This document shows, in pieces, positions 8,601 to 16,154 of a stretch of 19,581 bases of DNA; the first letter of the stretch is position 1; each line of letters starts with the position of its first letter. Position numbers and translations under genes: made by a program. The notes under the pieces were generated by a model. The model was given only the letters and a program-made list of their open reading frames with translations, did not search any database and had not been told where the DNA came from. Source of the stretch: CAYFSC01 sp964345695 (GTDB lineage: Bacteria > Bacteroidota > Rhodothermia > Rhodothermales > Salinibacteraceae); NCBI GenBank assembly GCA_964345695.1, contig CAYFSC010000041.1, positions 1 through 19,581 on the forward strand, in the 5' to 3' direction.

Positions 8601-9601
8601 GCCTCAGCAGTCTGGAGAACCTGAACGTTACGAACGCTCTCGGCCAGCAGATTCCGCTCACCTCGGTGGCCGACATTGAGGAGGGCACCGGCTTCGGGTC
8701 CATCACCCGCATCGACCAGGATCGCGTCGTCACGGTGTCGGGCGACGCGGCGCCCGGCTTCAACGGCCCTGAAGTGCTGGGCCGCGTGCAACAGGAACTT
8801 TCGCAGTACCGGCAGAGCCTGCCGACTGGTTACTCGCTGGAGTATACCGGCGGCAACGAGGAGCAGCAGGAATCCTTCGGCTTTCTGGGTACGGCCCTCG
8901 CCATCGGCCTGTCGCTCATCCTGCTCATCATGATCATCGAGTTCAACTCCGTCAGCGCACCGTTCATCATCATGGTGGCCGTCGGGCTCAGCATGATTGG
9001 CGTGCTGCTCGGCCTGATCCTCACGCGCACGCCGTTCAACCTGTTCACGTTCATCGGCATCATTGCGCTGGCCGGCATCGTGGTGAACAACAACATCGTG
9101 CTTATCGACTACATCATGCAGTTGCGCGGGCGCGGCCTGGAAAAGCAAGACGCCATTGTGGAAGGCGGTGCCACGCGCCTGCGCCCGGTGCTGCTCACCG
9201 CGCTGACGACGGTGCTGGGCCTTGTGCCGCTCACCTTCGGCATCAACGTCGACTTCGTGGGGCTGCTGGCCGACTTTGCGCCCAACTTCGAACTCGGGAG
9301 CGAGAACACGCAGTTCTGGGGGCCGATGGGCACGGCCATCATTTCGGGCCTTACGTTTGCCACGTTCCTCACGCTCGTCATCGTGCCGGTGATGTATTCG
9401 TCCTTCGATTCGCTAAGCCTGTACGTTTCCTCGGCCTTCGGGGGCGATGCGTCGAACGCGGCCATCGTCAGCGAAACGGTGGCGACCGACCGTCTCCTTG
9501 ACGAGCAAGCCGAGGATGACGTTCACGGCAACGGCGCCCCCTCGGAGCCGGACGCGCCCGTCCCGACCGGCGATCGCCCCGAACGGGGAGCCTCGACGTA
9601 A
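5651..9601 (+). CDS. RND-family efflux pump, HAE1-like, with extra membrane block
   Basis: Inner membrane proton-driven pump of the AcrB/HAE1 type, 1316 residues against about 1020-1050 for typical members. TM1 is at about 10-32, followed by the porter-domain start IYPGASPSDVE. TM2-TM6 span about 352-506 and include VDNAVVIIEN at 416-425, where AcrB has two consecutive Asp; here the second is Asn418. TM6 ends near residue 505, and the second periplasmic loop (FFPDTDPN) begins near 755. The interval of about 250 residues is some 190 longer than in AcrB and holds roughly six additional hydrophobic segments (about 526-568, 606-668 and 680-725). The second half is regular, with VVNNNIVLIDY in TM10. 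A final hydrophilic tail of about 60 residues is rich in Asp, Glu and Pro. It is the last gene of the tetR-tolC-adaptor-pump operon. The drug or lipid exported is unknown. Confidence 0.94.
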   Translation: MRITNTAIKYRTAIAVLTLILAIGGLVSYLTVPKESQPSIEFPQIVVTSIYPGASPSDVESTVTQVVEQEVSSINGIDEMRSTSSEGVSTLVVEFTPDVDTDKAYQEVNRAVDRAQPDLPEAVEEPIISEINTDDFPIMTVNLAADYSLSRLKEVAEDLQDDVEGISSVLEANLIGGLTREVRIDVDLSALKSYNLSFNDLITTIQQENTNIPGGSIDVDRLNYLVRVDGQFDDPSEEIENLVVRSTPNGRNVYVRDVADVSFGFKDRDSYARLRLLKRDNAEGDPVAIPAAERATLQVISLNVTKRPGANILETAAAVKEAINTFNVPTGTQITITGDQSENVQSLVTDLENNIISGLLFVVAVLLFFLGVRNALLVGIAIPLSMFTSFIVFQSLGYTLNFIILFSLIIALGMLVDNAVVIIENIYRFREEGYSRWESAKLGTSEVGGAVVASTATTVSAFAPMLFWPGIIGEFMGYMPLTLIITLTSSLFVALIINPVVTGFFVEVKGERNGQPGWTRWPTGVRYGGALFILLLGVVLGLANWRTLVVIVVALPTLYLLHTWVMAPLGDRFADVTLPRFVQSYRGFLSRMLERDYSVSYAMLRNTGALSALTLGVLLGLLGGGITALVGLTAGMVLLVPAGILGGLGALGILLHTLESIYLGGWTSVKFGAAFLGVMLTVLGINYLTGGLNPRLVVGFAAAPGFIILLGLLGALFNTRDRLLLTDNRAALLTGSLGGLFLIVGLFLYAPTGQAFFPDTDPNQVQINIEAPLGTNIETSSRIAETAEDRILQLLDENSASEANIENLLVNVGVGGDAMFGGGAQQPERSRISLNMVDYADRAEPSTRTLEKLRAQLQGIPGTEIEFTKQEQGPPTGPPVNIEVSGPEFDRIVEITQEVKQRLNDAADRGALPGLVDVADNLNTGRPEVQVDIDREKAAQFGLSTAQIGQTVRAAIQGVEADTYRSGEDEYDITVRLQEVDRQSLSSLENLNVTNALGQQIPLTSVADIEEGTGFGSITRIDQDRVVTVSGDAAPGFNGPEVLGRVQQELSQYRQSLPTGYSLEYTGGNEEQQESFGFLGTALAIGLSLILLIMIIEFNSVSAPFIIMVAVGLSMIGVLLGLILTRTPFNLFTFIGIIALAGIVVNNNIVLIDYIMQLRGRGLEKQDAIVEGGATRLRPVLLTALTTVLGLVPLTFGINVDFVGLLADFAPNFELGSENTQFWGPMGTAIISGLTFATFLTLVIVPVMYSSFDSLSLYVSSAFGGDASNAAIVSETVATDRLLDEQAEDDVHGNGAPSEPDAPVPTGDRPERGAST

Positions 9602-9983
9602 CTTTCGAAACGCGAGATCAACGCATGAATCGTTTAGTCATTAAACATCCGACACGTTTGACGTAGGGTTTTGACCAAGCTGCAGCCCACCGTACGGTCG
9701 CACTTTCATCCGGGAGTTCGACCGTACACACTCAAGCGTACATGCTGGTACAGCGTCAACCGTCATTCTACGGGTGGAATACGTGATCTCAAACGTCCCA
9801 AGCGACAGCACGTCATATCGGGCGTCGCCGAGACGTCTTCCTGGAGTCGACTTCCAGGCCCATGGAGGCGACTCGACTTTGCTTGGAGCAACGTGCCCTG
9901 GAATTCTGAGGTCGCTTCAAAGCCCGAAGGATAAGCCTTAACACCACTAGACGACTCTCTGTCACTGACGCCCTTTTTGCTTT
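9602..9983. other. Intergenic stretch between pump and hydroxylase genes
   Basis: About 380 bp, visibly richer in A and T than its neighbours. An 87-codon frame at 9671-9934 (+) has no recognisable features and I do not call it a gene. The stretch contains an inverted repeat at 9632-9646 and a hairpin with arms CCTGGA (9840-9845) and TCCAGG (9853-9858). Both the end of the efflux operon and the promoter of the hydroxylase gene must lie here, but no textbook terminator or promoter is evident. Confidence 0.5.
9632..9646. repeat. Short AT-rich inverted repeat (possible operator)
   Basis: GTTTA-GTCAT-TAAAC, 5-bp arms around a 5-bp spacer, 31 bp after the pump stop codon. The symmetry would suit a dimeric regulator. 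It could also be a chance feature of the AT-rich spacer; there is no T tract to make it a terminator. Confidence 0.3.
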
Positions 9984-10802
9984 ATGTCTACCGATACCAA
10001 TGTGCAGGAGCAAGAATTCAAGGAGCGGGATGCCGACCTCTGGAAGAAGGTCCGCTACAAGGCCATGCACAGCCTCGACTGGCTGTTCGGCAAGTACTCG
10101 CTCGTTGGCGACAAGCCGGTGCACGACCCGTCCACCTTTGCGTGGGCGCGGCAACTGGAGGACAACTGGACGGTCATGCGGGAGGAATTGAACGACATTC
10201 TCCAGCACCGCGAAGCTCTTCCCAACTTCCACGACATCACCGAAGACGCTTCCACCATTTCGCAGGACGACAAGTGGAAGACATACTTCTTCTACGGCTA
10301 CGGCAAGAAGGCAGAAGAGAACTGTGCCCGCTGTCCGCGCACCACCGAGCTGATCGAGCAGGTGCCGGGCATGACCACAGCCTTTTTCTCCATCCTCTCG
10401 CCGGGCAAGCACATCCCGGCTCACCGCGGGCCGTACAAAGGCGTGCTTCGCTACCACATCGGACTGAAGGTGCCCGAGCCCTCCGAAAAATGCCGAATAC
10501 GCGTCGACGACCAGATCGTCAACTGGGAGGAGGGAGAGAGCATGGTGTTCGACGACACCTACAACCACGAGGTATGGAACGAGACCGACGGGGAGCGGGC
10601 GATCCTCTTTCTTGATGTGAAGCGTCCTCTGCCCCAGCCGCTCTCGACGTTTAACGACCTGATCATGGCCGCCCTGCGACAGACGTCGGTCGTTCAGAAC
10701 GCCCAGAAAAACCAGAAGCAGTGGTCGAAGCGCCTCGACGAAGCCGCTGCCCAGCAGCAGGACGACGCAGGCGGTGCCGTGCCCGCAACCTCGGCGGCGT
10801 AG
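9984..10802 (+). CDS. Aspartyl/asparaginyl beta-hydroxylase-family dioxygenase
   Basis: A 272-residue member of the Fe(II)/2-oxoglutarate-dependent Asp/Asn beta-hydroxylase family, which includes LpxO (lipid A hydroxylase) and eukaryotic AspH. The catalytic region runs from FFSILSPGKHIPAHRGPYKG (134-153) through LRYHIGL, WEEGESMVFDDTYNHEVWN and RAILFLD. His147 and His195 are the probable iron ligands, and Arg205 would bind 2-oxoglutarate. Between them the motif is H-R-G rather than HxD, so the site looks like the two-His form known in AspH. The N-terminal about 100 residues are soluble and rich in Trp, Lys and Asp, with no obvious membrane segment. The C-terminus is a low-complexity Ala/Gln tail. 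A further frame may begin at a GTG overlapping its TAG stop. Substrate is not predictable; a lipid, a peptide or a free amino acid are all possible. Confidence 0.87.
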   Translation: MSTDTNVQEQEFKERDADLWKKVRYKAMHSLDWLFGKYSLVGDKPVHDPSTFAWARQLEDNWTVMREELNDILQHREALPNFHDITEDASTISQDDKWKTYFFYGYGKKAEENCARCPRTTELIEQVPGMTTAFFSILSPGKHIPAHRGPYKGVLRYHIGLKVPEPSEKCRIRVDDQIVNWEEGESMVFDDTYNHEVWNETDGERAILFLDVKRPLPQPLSTFNDLIMAALRQTSVVQNAQKNQKQWSKRLDEAAAQQQDDAGGAVPATSAA

Positions 10803-11428
10803 TGCGCCCAGCGGCGGNNNNNNNNNNNNNNNNNNNNNNNNNNNNNNNNNNNNNNNNNNNNNNNNNNNNNNNNNNNNNNNNNNNNNNNNNNNNNNNNNNN
10901 NNNNNNNNNNNNNNNNNGCCCAGCGGCGGAGCGCTGTCTCTGCCCCGACTGCCGCTACTACACAGGGATTTTCAACGACGACCGTGTGCGGGGGGCCAAT
11001 GCGCCTCCCGCTGCACCTTCCGGCTGGGCTCCCCCACCGATCCGCCCACCTCGGTTGTGCTCCGCGGATCGGCTGTGGGCATCGGGTGCACGGCCGCGCC
11101 GCAAAACCGCAGTCCTCCCTGGTCGTATGAGGGGGTGCGGTTGGATGCGGAGATGCGTTGCCTGAACGTGGACTCGCGTCCCGCTTCGGGGCTTATTACG
11201 AAACTGTGTTCCGGTCTGCGCATTCCGTTGGTCCCCGACCGGTCGACGCTGCTTGAGGAGCTGTCGCCGGAGCTCTCCGGAACGATGGACGCGATCCTAC
11301 AGGACTTCGGTCCTTCGTCAGCCTCTGTTCAGCCTCTCGCTCCCGCTGCATGGGCCTTCTCTTCTTTTACGTTGCTTTGGCACTCGGCGTGTCGTTTCTG
11401 TGCTCGGTCATGGAAGCGGTGCTGCTGA
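10802..11428 (+). CDS. Small Cys-rich protein, broken by N gap and a likely frameshift
   Basis: If the N run is treated as a false gap and the duplicated 12 bp at its edges are merged, a GTG at 10802 (overlapping the hydroxylase TAG stop) opens a frame reading MRPAAERCLCPDCRYYTG. High third-position GC supports this frame up to a run of six G at 10990-10995, and then supports the -1 frame (QCASRCTFRLGS and on) to about 11310. Adding one G to the run would join the two and give a CxxC...CxxxC arrangement that could bind zinc. I do not recognise the family. The open frame continues to 11428, overlapping the next gene by 79 bp with weaker codon bias, so the true end is uncertain. Sequencing error near a contig edge is the simplest explanation; a real frameshift is possible. 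Confidence 0.42.
   Translation: MRPAAXXXXXXXXXXXXXXXXXXXXXXXXXXXXXXXXXXPSGGALSLPRLPLLHRDFQRRPCAGGQCASRCTFRLGSPTDPPTSVVLRGSAVGIGCTAAPQNRSPPWSYEGVRLDAEMRCLNVDSRPASGLITKLCSGLRIPLVPDRSTLLEELSPELSGTMDAILQDFGPSSASVQPLAPAAWAFSSFTLLWHSACRFCARSWKRCC
10818..10917. other. Assembly gap (100 N) with duplicated 12-bp flanks
   Basis: A run of exactly 100 N, the usual size for a gap of unknown length. The 12 bases before it (10806-10817) and after it (10918-10929) are identical, GCCCAGCGGCGG, as expected if two contigs overlap but were not merged. Confidence 0.95.
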
Positions 11429-12552
11429 GCGTGACGCCGTCGTACGTCGCTGCACTCGAGCGAGAGGGGGATACGATTGGCGAACGCCTCCACGAGATGA
11501 AGGACGACATCGACCGCCCCCTGTCGGCCATTCTCAGCCTGAACACGATCGCCCACACCGTCGGCGCGGCCGGAGCCGGCGCGCAGGCTGCCGTCGTCTT
11601 CGGCGAGGCCTATACGGGCGTCATCGCCGGAGTGCTTACCCTGCTCATCCTGATTCTCTCCGAAATCATCCCGAAAACGATCGGTGCCGTGTACTGGCGC
11701 ACCCTGGCCCCCGCGGTGGTGCATACCTTGGTGCCGACCATGGTGCTGATGTGGCCGCTCGTCAAGCTCTCGCAGGGCATCACGTATCTGCTGTCGGACG
11801 ACGAGAGCTCGGCCACCTTTAGCCGCGAGGAGTTCACGGCGCTGGCCGAAATCGGCGAGGAAGAGGGCGTCTTCGAGGAGAAGGAGTCGCGCATTTTGCG
11901 CAACCTCTTCCGCTTCAACTCGCTGCGGGTGCAGGACGTCATGACCCCCCGGACGGTCGTCTTCGACCTCCCGGAAAATAAGACAATCGGCGAGATCGTG
12001 GAGGAGCACGATGAGTTCCGCTTCTCCCGGATTCCCGTTTACGACGAGGACCGCGACGACATTACGGGGTATGTCTTGAAGGACGAGATGCTTCTGCACG
12101 CGGCGCAGGAAGAACTCGATTTGCCGCTCAAGGAGCTCTCGCGTGAGATGCTCGTCGTTCACGAAACGCTCCCCTTGCCGGACCTGCTGGAGCGCCTGCT
12201 CGATGGGCTGGAGCACATCGCCCTCGTGGTGGACGAGTACGGCGGCGTGGCCGGCCTCGTCACGATGGAGGACGTCGTGGAGACGCTGCTCGGCCTCGAA
12301 ATCGTTGACGAGGCCGACTCGGTAGAGGACATGCAGGCCCTCGCGCGCAAGCAGTGGTTCAAGCGCGCGAAGGAACTGGGCATGGTGCCATCCGACTTCT
12401 CGTTTGATGCCTCGGACGTGAGCGACAAAAAGGCCGCAGCCGTGGCCGAAGAGTTCACCGAGCGCATCACCAACGAGATGACCGCCGACCAGAATTCGTC
12501 GCAGGAGTCGTCAACGGAACCCGAGTCCGTCCGCCGCCCCTCTGATGAGTAG
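11350..12552 (+). CDS. CNNM/HlyC-type membrane protein with CBS pair (DUF21)
   Basis: A 400-residue inner membrane protein of the CNNM/CorB family, whose members transport or sense magnesium (or cobalt). The N-terminal DUF21 domain has hydrophobic segments at about 1-28, 57-82, 88-110 and 120-148, including the motif SEIIPKTIGAVYW. Two CBS motifs follow. The first begins at VMTPRTVVFDLP (about 197) and carries FSRIPVYDEDRDDITGYV; the second has HIALVVDEYGGVAGLVTMED and should bind adenine nucleotides. The C-terminal CorC_HlyC domain of longer relatives is missing; instead there is a short acidic tail. The ATG at 11350 falls where family members begin, just before FFYVALALGVSFLCSVMEA. A possible small Cys-rich gene overlaps its start. 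The family is sure; the ion transported is inferred. Confidence 0.9.
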   Translation: MGLLFFYVALALGVSFLCSVMEAVLLSVTPSYVAALEREGDTIGERLHEMKDDIDRPLSAILSLNTIAHTVGAAGAGAQAAVVFGEAYTGVIAGVLTLLILILSEIIPKTIGAVYWRTLAPAVVHTLVPTMVLMWPLVKLSQGITYLLSDDESSATFSREEFTALAEIGEEEGVFEEKESRILRNLFRFNSLRVQDVMTPRTVVFDLPENKTIGEIVEEHDEFRFSRIPVYDEDRDDITGYVLKDEMLLHAAQEELDLPLKELSREMLVVHETLPLPDLLERLLDGLEHIALVVDEYGGVAGLVTMEDVVETLLGLEIVDEADSVEDMQALARKQWFKRAKELGMVPSDFSFDASDVSDKKAAAVAEEFTERITNEMTADQNSSQESSTEPESVRRPSDE

Positions 12553-12720
12553 AGTAGCGGGCGTAGGGAGGCGAGCGTTGCGTCGCCGGTCGCGTGATCG
12601 GCGGTTGTCGGGCGGTTGCGTAGGTTCCAAGTCGTACGAACTCTGCCTGGCAATCCCACCCGTTGCCGCGCTGCGAGTGTCCCCGCGCCGCACACCACGC
12701 ATCCGCCTTCCGCTTCCTGT

Positions 12721-14214
12721 ATGAAGTCTGCCGCCGAGTACGCCGACAGCGCGCTCCGCACGTTCGAGCGCCCGCCGGTTCCGTCTCCCGACGCGATTGA
12801 TGACGTGTACCTGATTGGCATCTGCGGGACGGGCATGGGCGCTCTGGCGGGCCTTTTTCAACAGGCCGGCTACACCGTGCGCGGCGCCGACGAGGCCGCG
12901 TATCCCCCGATGAGTACGCATCTGGCCGCTCAGGGCATTCCGGTCCTGGAAGGCTACGACCCGGCGCACCTCGATCCGCCCCCCGATCTGACGGTGGTCG
13001 GCAACGCGTGCCGCCCGACCCACCCCGAAGCCACGGCCGCTCGCGAGGCGGGGCTGGTGCAGCAGTCGTTTCCCGAGGCGCTCGGCCACTTCTTCCTCTC
13101 GCCCGGCCGCCGGTCGATCGTCATCGCCGGCACCCACGGAAAGACGACGACCACGGGGTTGCTTGTGCATACGCTGCATGCTGCCGGCATCGACGCGGGC
13201 TTTCTCGTGGGCGGGGTGATGCAGAACACCGGCCTCAGCTATGCTCTCGGGACGGATGCCCCCTTTGTCGTAGAAGGCGACGAGTACGACAGTGCCTACT
13301 TCGACAAGCGGCCGAAATTTATGCACTACCGCCCTGATAAGGCGCTGGTCTCCTCGGTCGAGTTCGACCACGCAGATATCTACGCGGACGAGGACGAGTA
13401 CCACGCAGCCTTCGATCACTTCGTCGGCACGCTGGACGCTGAGGACGGGCTGCTCGCGCTCTGCGCCGACGCTCCCTCCGTCCGAGGCCTCGCGGAAGCA
13501 ACGCCGGCGCGCGTCCAGACGTACGGCCTCTCTGCCGATGCTGACGTCGGGGCCACCCGCATTCGCACGACGACCGAGGGGCAAGACTTCACCCTCATCG
13601 TGCACGGCGTGGAGCGCGGCAGCATGCACCTTCCGCTCCACGGCGAGCACAATCTGCAGAATGCCCTCGGCGTAGCGCTGCTTGCGCTCAGCGAAGGTTG
13701 TTCGACGCAGCAGGTCGCAGAGGGCTTCGCCACGTTCGAAGGCATGAAACGCCGCCAGGAGGTGCGTGGCGAGCCCGGAGGCGTGCGGGTGCTCGACGAC
13801 TTCGCGCATCATCCCACGGCTGTCGACGCCACCATTCGCGCCGTCGAGGCGGCCCATCCCGACCGCCGGCTGGTGGCCGTCTTCGAGCCCCGTTCCAACT
13901 CCAGCCGCCGCAAGATTTTCGAGGGGCCCTACGGCCGGGCCTTCGACGCGGCCGACTGCGTGTTCTTGAAAGCACCGCCCGTCCGGCACAACGACGACGT
14001 CGCCACCCTGCTCGACCCCAACGCCGTCGTCGCCGCGATTCGGGAGCGCGGAGTGCCGGCCCACGCTCACGCCGAGGTCGACACGCTACTGCCAGCCCTG
14101 GTCGAGGCCCTGGAACCTGGCGACATCGCCCTGCTGATGAGCAACGGAAGCTTCAACGGCCTCCACGAAAAGCTCCTCGAAGCGCTCGCCGACCGGTCCT
14201 CCCGCAGCCGGTGA
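12721..14214 (+). CDS. mpl: UDP-N-acetylmuramate:L-Ala-gamma-D-Glu-meso-DAP ligase
   Basis: Mpl re-attaches the murein tripeptide released during wall turnover to UDP-MurNAc, using ATP, so that peptidoglycan peptide is recycled in the cytoplasm. The 497-residue product has the three Mur-ligase domains. The N-terminal Rossmann fold carries LIGICGTGMGALAGL (31-45) and the Mpl-type VVGNACRPTHPE. The central ATPase has the P-loop GTHGKTTTT (137-145) and the diagnostic EGDEYDSAYFDKRPKF. The C-terminal domain has DDFAHHPTAVDATI and EPRSNSSRRKIF. The EGDEYDSAYFD and NACRP patterns separate Mpl from MurC. I chose the ATG at 12721; the open frame reaches back to 12616, but that part has no conserved residues. 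A short hairpin with arms GGCGA and TCGCC (12570-12587) lies upstream. The gene is convergent with udk, leaving 21 bp between stops. Confidence 0.93.
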   Translation: MKSAAEYADSALRTFERPPVPSPDAIDDVYLIGICGTGMGALAGLFQQAGYTVRGADEAAYPPMSTHLAAQGIPVLEGYDPAHLDPPPDLTVVGNACRPTHPEATAAREAGLVQQSFPEALGHFFLSPGRRSIVIAGTHGKTTTTGLLVHTLHAAGIDAGFLVGGVMQNTGLSYALGTDAPFVVEGDEYDSAYFDKRPKFMHYRPDKALVSSVEFDHADIYADEDEYHAAFDHFVGTLDAEDGLLALCADAPSVRGLAEATPARVQTYGLSADADVGATRIRTTTEGQDFTLIVHGVERGSMHLPLHGEHNLQNALGVALLALSEGCSTQQVAEGFATFEGMKRRQEVRGEPGGVRVLDDFAHHPTAVDATIRAVEAAHPDRRLVAVFEPRSNSSRRKIFEGPYGRAFDAADCVFLKAPPVRHNDDVATLLDPNAVVAAIRERGVPAHAHAEVDTLLPALVEALEPGDIALLMSNGSFNGLHEKLLEALADRSSRSR

Positions 14215-14235
14215 TGCTCCGGCCGCAGGTGCGCG

Positions 14236-14937
14236 TCAGTCGTCCGACGCAGCCTCTGCAGACGGAAGGCCGTTCTCGCTGTCCGAGGCGTCGATCGCGC
14301 TGGCCTGCCACGCTTCGGCCGTACGGAGCACGTGCCGGATGCGTGCGACGACCATCCGGATGGCCACCTCGTTGTGCCCCCCTCGCGGGATGATGATGTC
14401 GGCCCGGCGCTTCGAGGGCTCGACGAACTCCAGATGCATAGGCCGCACCGTTTCTTCGTACTGCTCCAAAACACCTTCGATGGTGCGGTCGCGCTCGTGT
14501 ATGTCCCGCCGGATGCGCCGCATGAGACGAATGTCCGGGGCAGCGTCGACGTACAGCTTGATGTCCATGCGCTCGGCCAGGTCCTCCTCCGCAAGAACGA
14601 GAAGGCCCTCGAGGATGATGACAGGCCGGGGCTCGACGGTCTCGGTAGCATCGGCGCGCGTGTGCGCCGTGTAGTCGTAGATGGGCTTCTCGATGGATTG
14701 CCCCTCGATGAGCCGATCCAGATGGCGCCGCATGAGGTCGCTTTCCAGCGCGTCAGGATGGTCGAAGTTGAACGTCTCGCGCTCTTCAGGCGGCCAGTGC
14801 GACAGGTCTCGGTAGTAGGCGTCGTGGTCGAGGACGGATATCTTGTTCGTCCCCAGGATGTTGATCACCTGTTCCAGTACAGTGGTTTTACCGGAACCGG
14901 AGCCCCCTGCAATGCCGATTACGACGGGTGCACTCAT
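14236..14937 (-). CDS. udk: Uridine kinase
   Basis: Uridine/cytidine kinase of the pyrimidine salvage pathway, phosphorylating nucleosides with ATP or GTP in the cytoplasm. The 233-residue product has the P-loop GGSGSGKTT (11-19), the DHDAYYRDLSHW segment and the NFDHPDA motif that are hallmarks of Udk. They are followed by IYDYTAHTR and IILEGLLVL, and the substrate-binding stretch RRIRRDIHERDR. Its length is close to the usual 210-230, with a short acidic, non-conserved C-terminal tail. It reads towards mpl. On its own strand the YaaA-like and YtxH-like genes lie upstream, separated from it by an N gap. No clear ribosome binding site is visible. Confidence 0.94.
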   Translation of the reverse strand: MSAPVVIGIAGGSGSGKTTVLEQVINILGTNKISVLDHDAYYRDLSHWPPEERETFNFDHPDALESDLMRRHLDRLIEGQSIEKPIYDYTAHTRADATETVEPRPVIILEGLLVLAEEDLAERMDIKLYVDAAPDIRLMRRIRRDIHERDRTIEGVLEQYEETVRPMHLEFVEPSKRRADIIIPRGGHNEVAIRMVVARIRHVLRTAEAWQASAIDASDSENGLPSAEAASDD

Positions 14938-14994
14938 AACGTTGCTTGCATGTTGCTCGTCTCGGCTTCTCTCTAGTCGATCGCCTCACCGGGG

Positions 14995-15094
14995 NNNNNN
15001 NNNNNNNNNNNNNNNNNNNNNNNNNNNNNNNNNNNNNNNNNNNNNNNNNNNNNNNNNNNNNNNNNNNNNNNNNNNNNNNNNNNNNNNNNNNNNN
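14995..15094. other. Assembly gap (100 N) with duplicated 13-bp flanks
   Basis: Exactly 100 N. The 13 bases on the left (14982-14994) and on the right (15095-15107) are identical, CGCCTCACCGGGG, again suggesting an unmerged contig overlap. It lies in the spacer between the yaaA-like stop and the udk start. The spacer also holds a perfect tandem 10-bp repeat, TCTGTCTGAA, at 15115-15134. Confidence 0.95.
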
Positions 15095-15178
15095 CGCCTC
15101 ACCGGGGCCGCCTTTCTGTCTGAATCTGTCTGAAGAACGAGAGGCGCCGCAGACGCCGGGCCGGGGGCGCTTCCCTGC

Positions 15179-16003
15179 TTACCTGTTCTGCACCATTACG
15201 GCCGTCCAGGTTTTGGTCTCGTCGTCGTAGGTGGTGGCCTCGTCGTCATACACGAATCCATCTGGGTGCTCCTCCCACTCCACCAATTCCTCGAGGTCTT
15301 CGGCCGTCTCCTGGACAACGTAGTTGACGAACTGGCCCCGCTGGATGTCGAGCTCATCGCCGGTCACCTCGACGCGCTCCCCGTCTTCTTCGCGCAGAAA
15401 CTGCACCTCGACGCGCGCCTCGTAGTCGTGCTCGTCATCCCAGGCAGCCCGTCTTTCGTCGGGCAGTAGATCCCACACCCATCGCCCATCCAGGTTCTCG
15501 TTGAGGATGCGGCTGATGTGAGGGCGCCAGTACTCCGTTACCGGCCCGATGTCGGGCAGGTCGACGTCCATGCCCATCTGGTAGTTAGGAATGAGATCGT
15601 CCGGGCGAAGCAGCCCGAACATGCCTGAGAAGATGACCCCGTTTTCCAGCAGCCGACGCTGGGCACCGGTGGGCAGGTTGGCAAAGTCCATCGCGGCATA
15701 CATGATGCCGGGACTGTAGCGGTCCAGCGCAGACATCAACGGGGCATCGTAGATTTCGCTGTTCACCTCGATGGCGTTCTGGAGATCAGGGCCCTCCAGC
15801 CCAAACACCTCCGCGAGCGTGTCTTCGTCCTCCTCGTCAATCACCTGCTGCACCGTGTCGATGAGCTCGCGCCGCTCGGGGTTCAGGTCGTCGTAGTAGT
15901 TGAACGTTCCCGACGTTCTGTAATCGAACATGTCGGGCGCGAACGGGTTGCCCCCCGGTTGCTTGTGCGTGGCGGGGGCGAGGAGAACAGTGAGATTGGG
16001 CAT
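15179..16003 (-). CDS. yaaA: YaaA/DUF328 (UPF0246) family peroxide-stress-type protein
   Basis: A 274-residue protein of the YaaA family; the E. coli member (258 residues) lowers free iron and protects DNA during peroxide stress. Family landmarks are LLAPATHKQPGG near the N-terminus and RTSGTFNYYDDLNPERREL. The region YSPGIMYAAMDFANLP is followed by the most diagnostic part, IFSGMFGLLRPDDLIPNYQM (124-143), and VTEYWRPHIS (155-164). Near the C-terminus RGQFVNYVV corresponds to the conserved RG-containing segment. The protein is very acidic, with Asp/Glu-rich stretches at 56-64 and 250-263, as in halophile proteomes. It lies on the minus strand between the YtxH-like gene and udk. Family membership is convincing; the name yaaA is given by family, since sequence identity to the E. 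coli protein looks moderate. Confidence 0.83.
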   Translation of the reverse strand: MPNLTVLLAPATHKQPGGNPFAPDMFDYRTSGTFNYYDDLNPERRELIDTVQQVIDEEDEDTLAEVFGLEGPDLQNAIEVNSEIYDAPLMSALDRYSPGIMYAAMDFANLPTGAQRRLLENGVIFSGMFGLLRPDDLIPNYQMGMDVDLPDIGPVTEYWRPHISRILNENLDGRWVWDLLPDERRAAWDDEHDYEARVEVQFLREEDGERVEVTGDELDIQRGQFVNYVVQETAEDLEELVEWEEHPDGFVYDDEATTYDDETKTWTAVMVQNR

Positions 16004-16154
16004 GTAGGAGACGGTTTGTCAGTTGGGGGCGCAGCGATAAACGAGGGCAGTCGGGAGTGCAGGCGGCTGTGTACGCGACCGCGCAGGCAGCGACCCGTCC
16101 CGAAGGCGAGAGGATCCGGCCCGTCATTCGGAGCCGGGTTGGCACCGGCGTCAG

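Noticed and set aside
9671..9934. An 87-codon frame in the spacer after the pump gene
   Set aside because: No domain, a mixed composition unlike the real genes nearby, and it spans dyads that look regulatory.
12511..14070. A 519-codon open frame on the minus strand opposite mpl
   Set aside because: Mpl on the plus strand has all Mur-ligase motifs; the antisense frame has none and exists because of codon bias.
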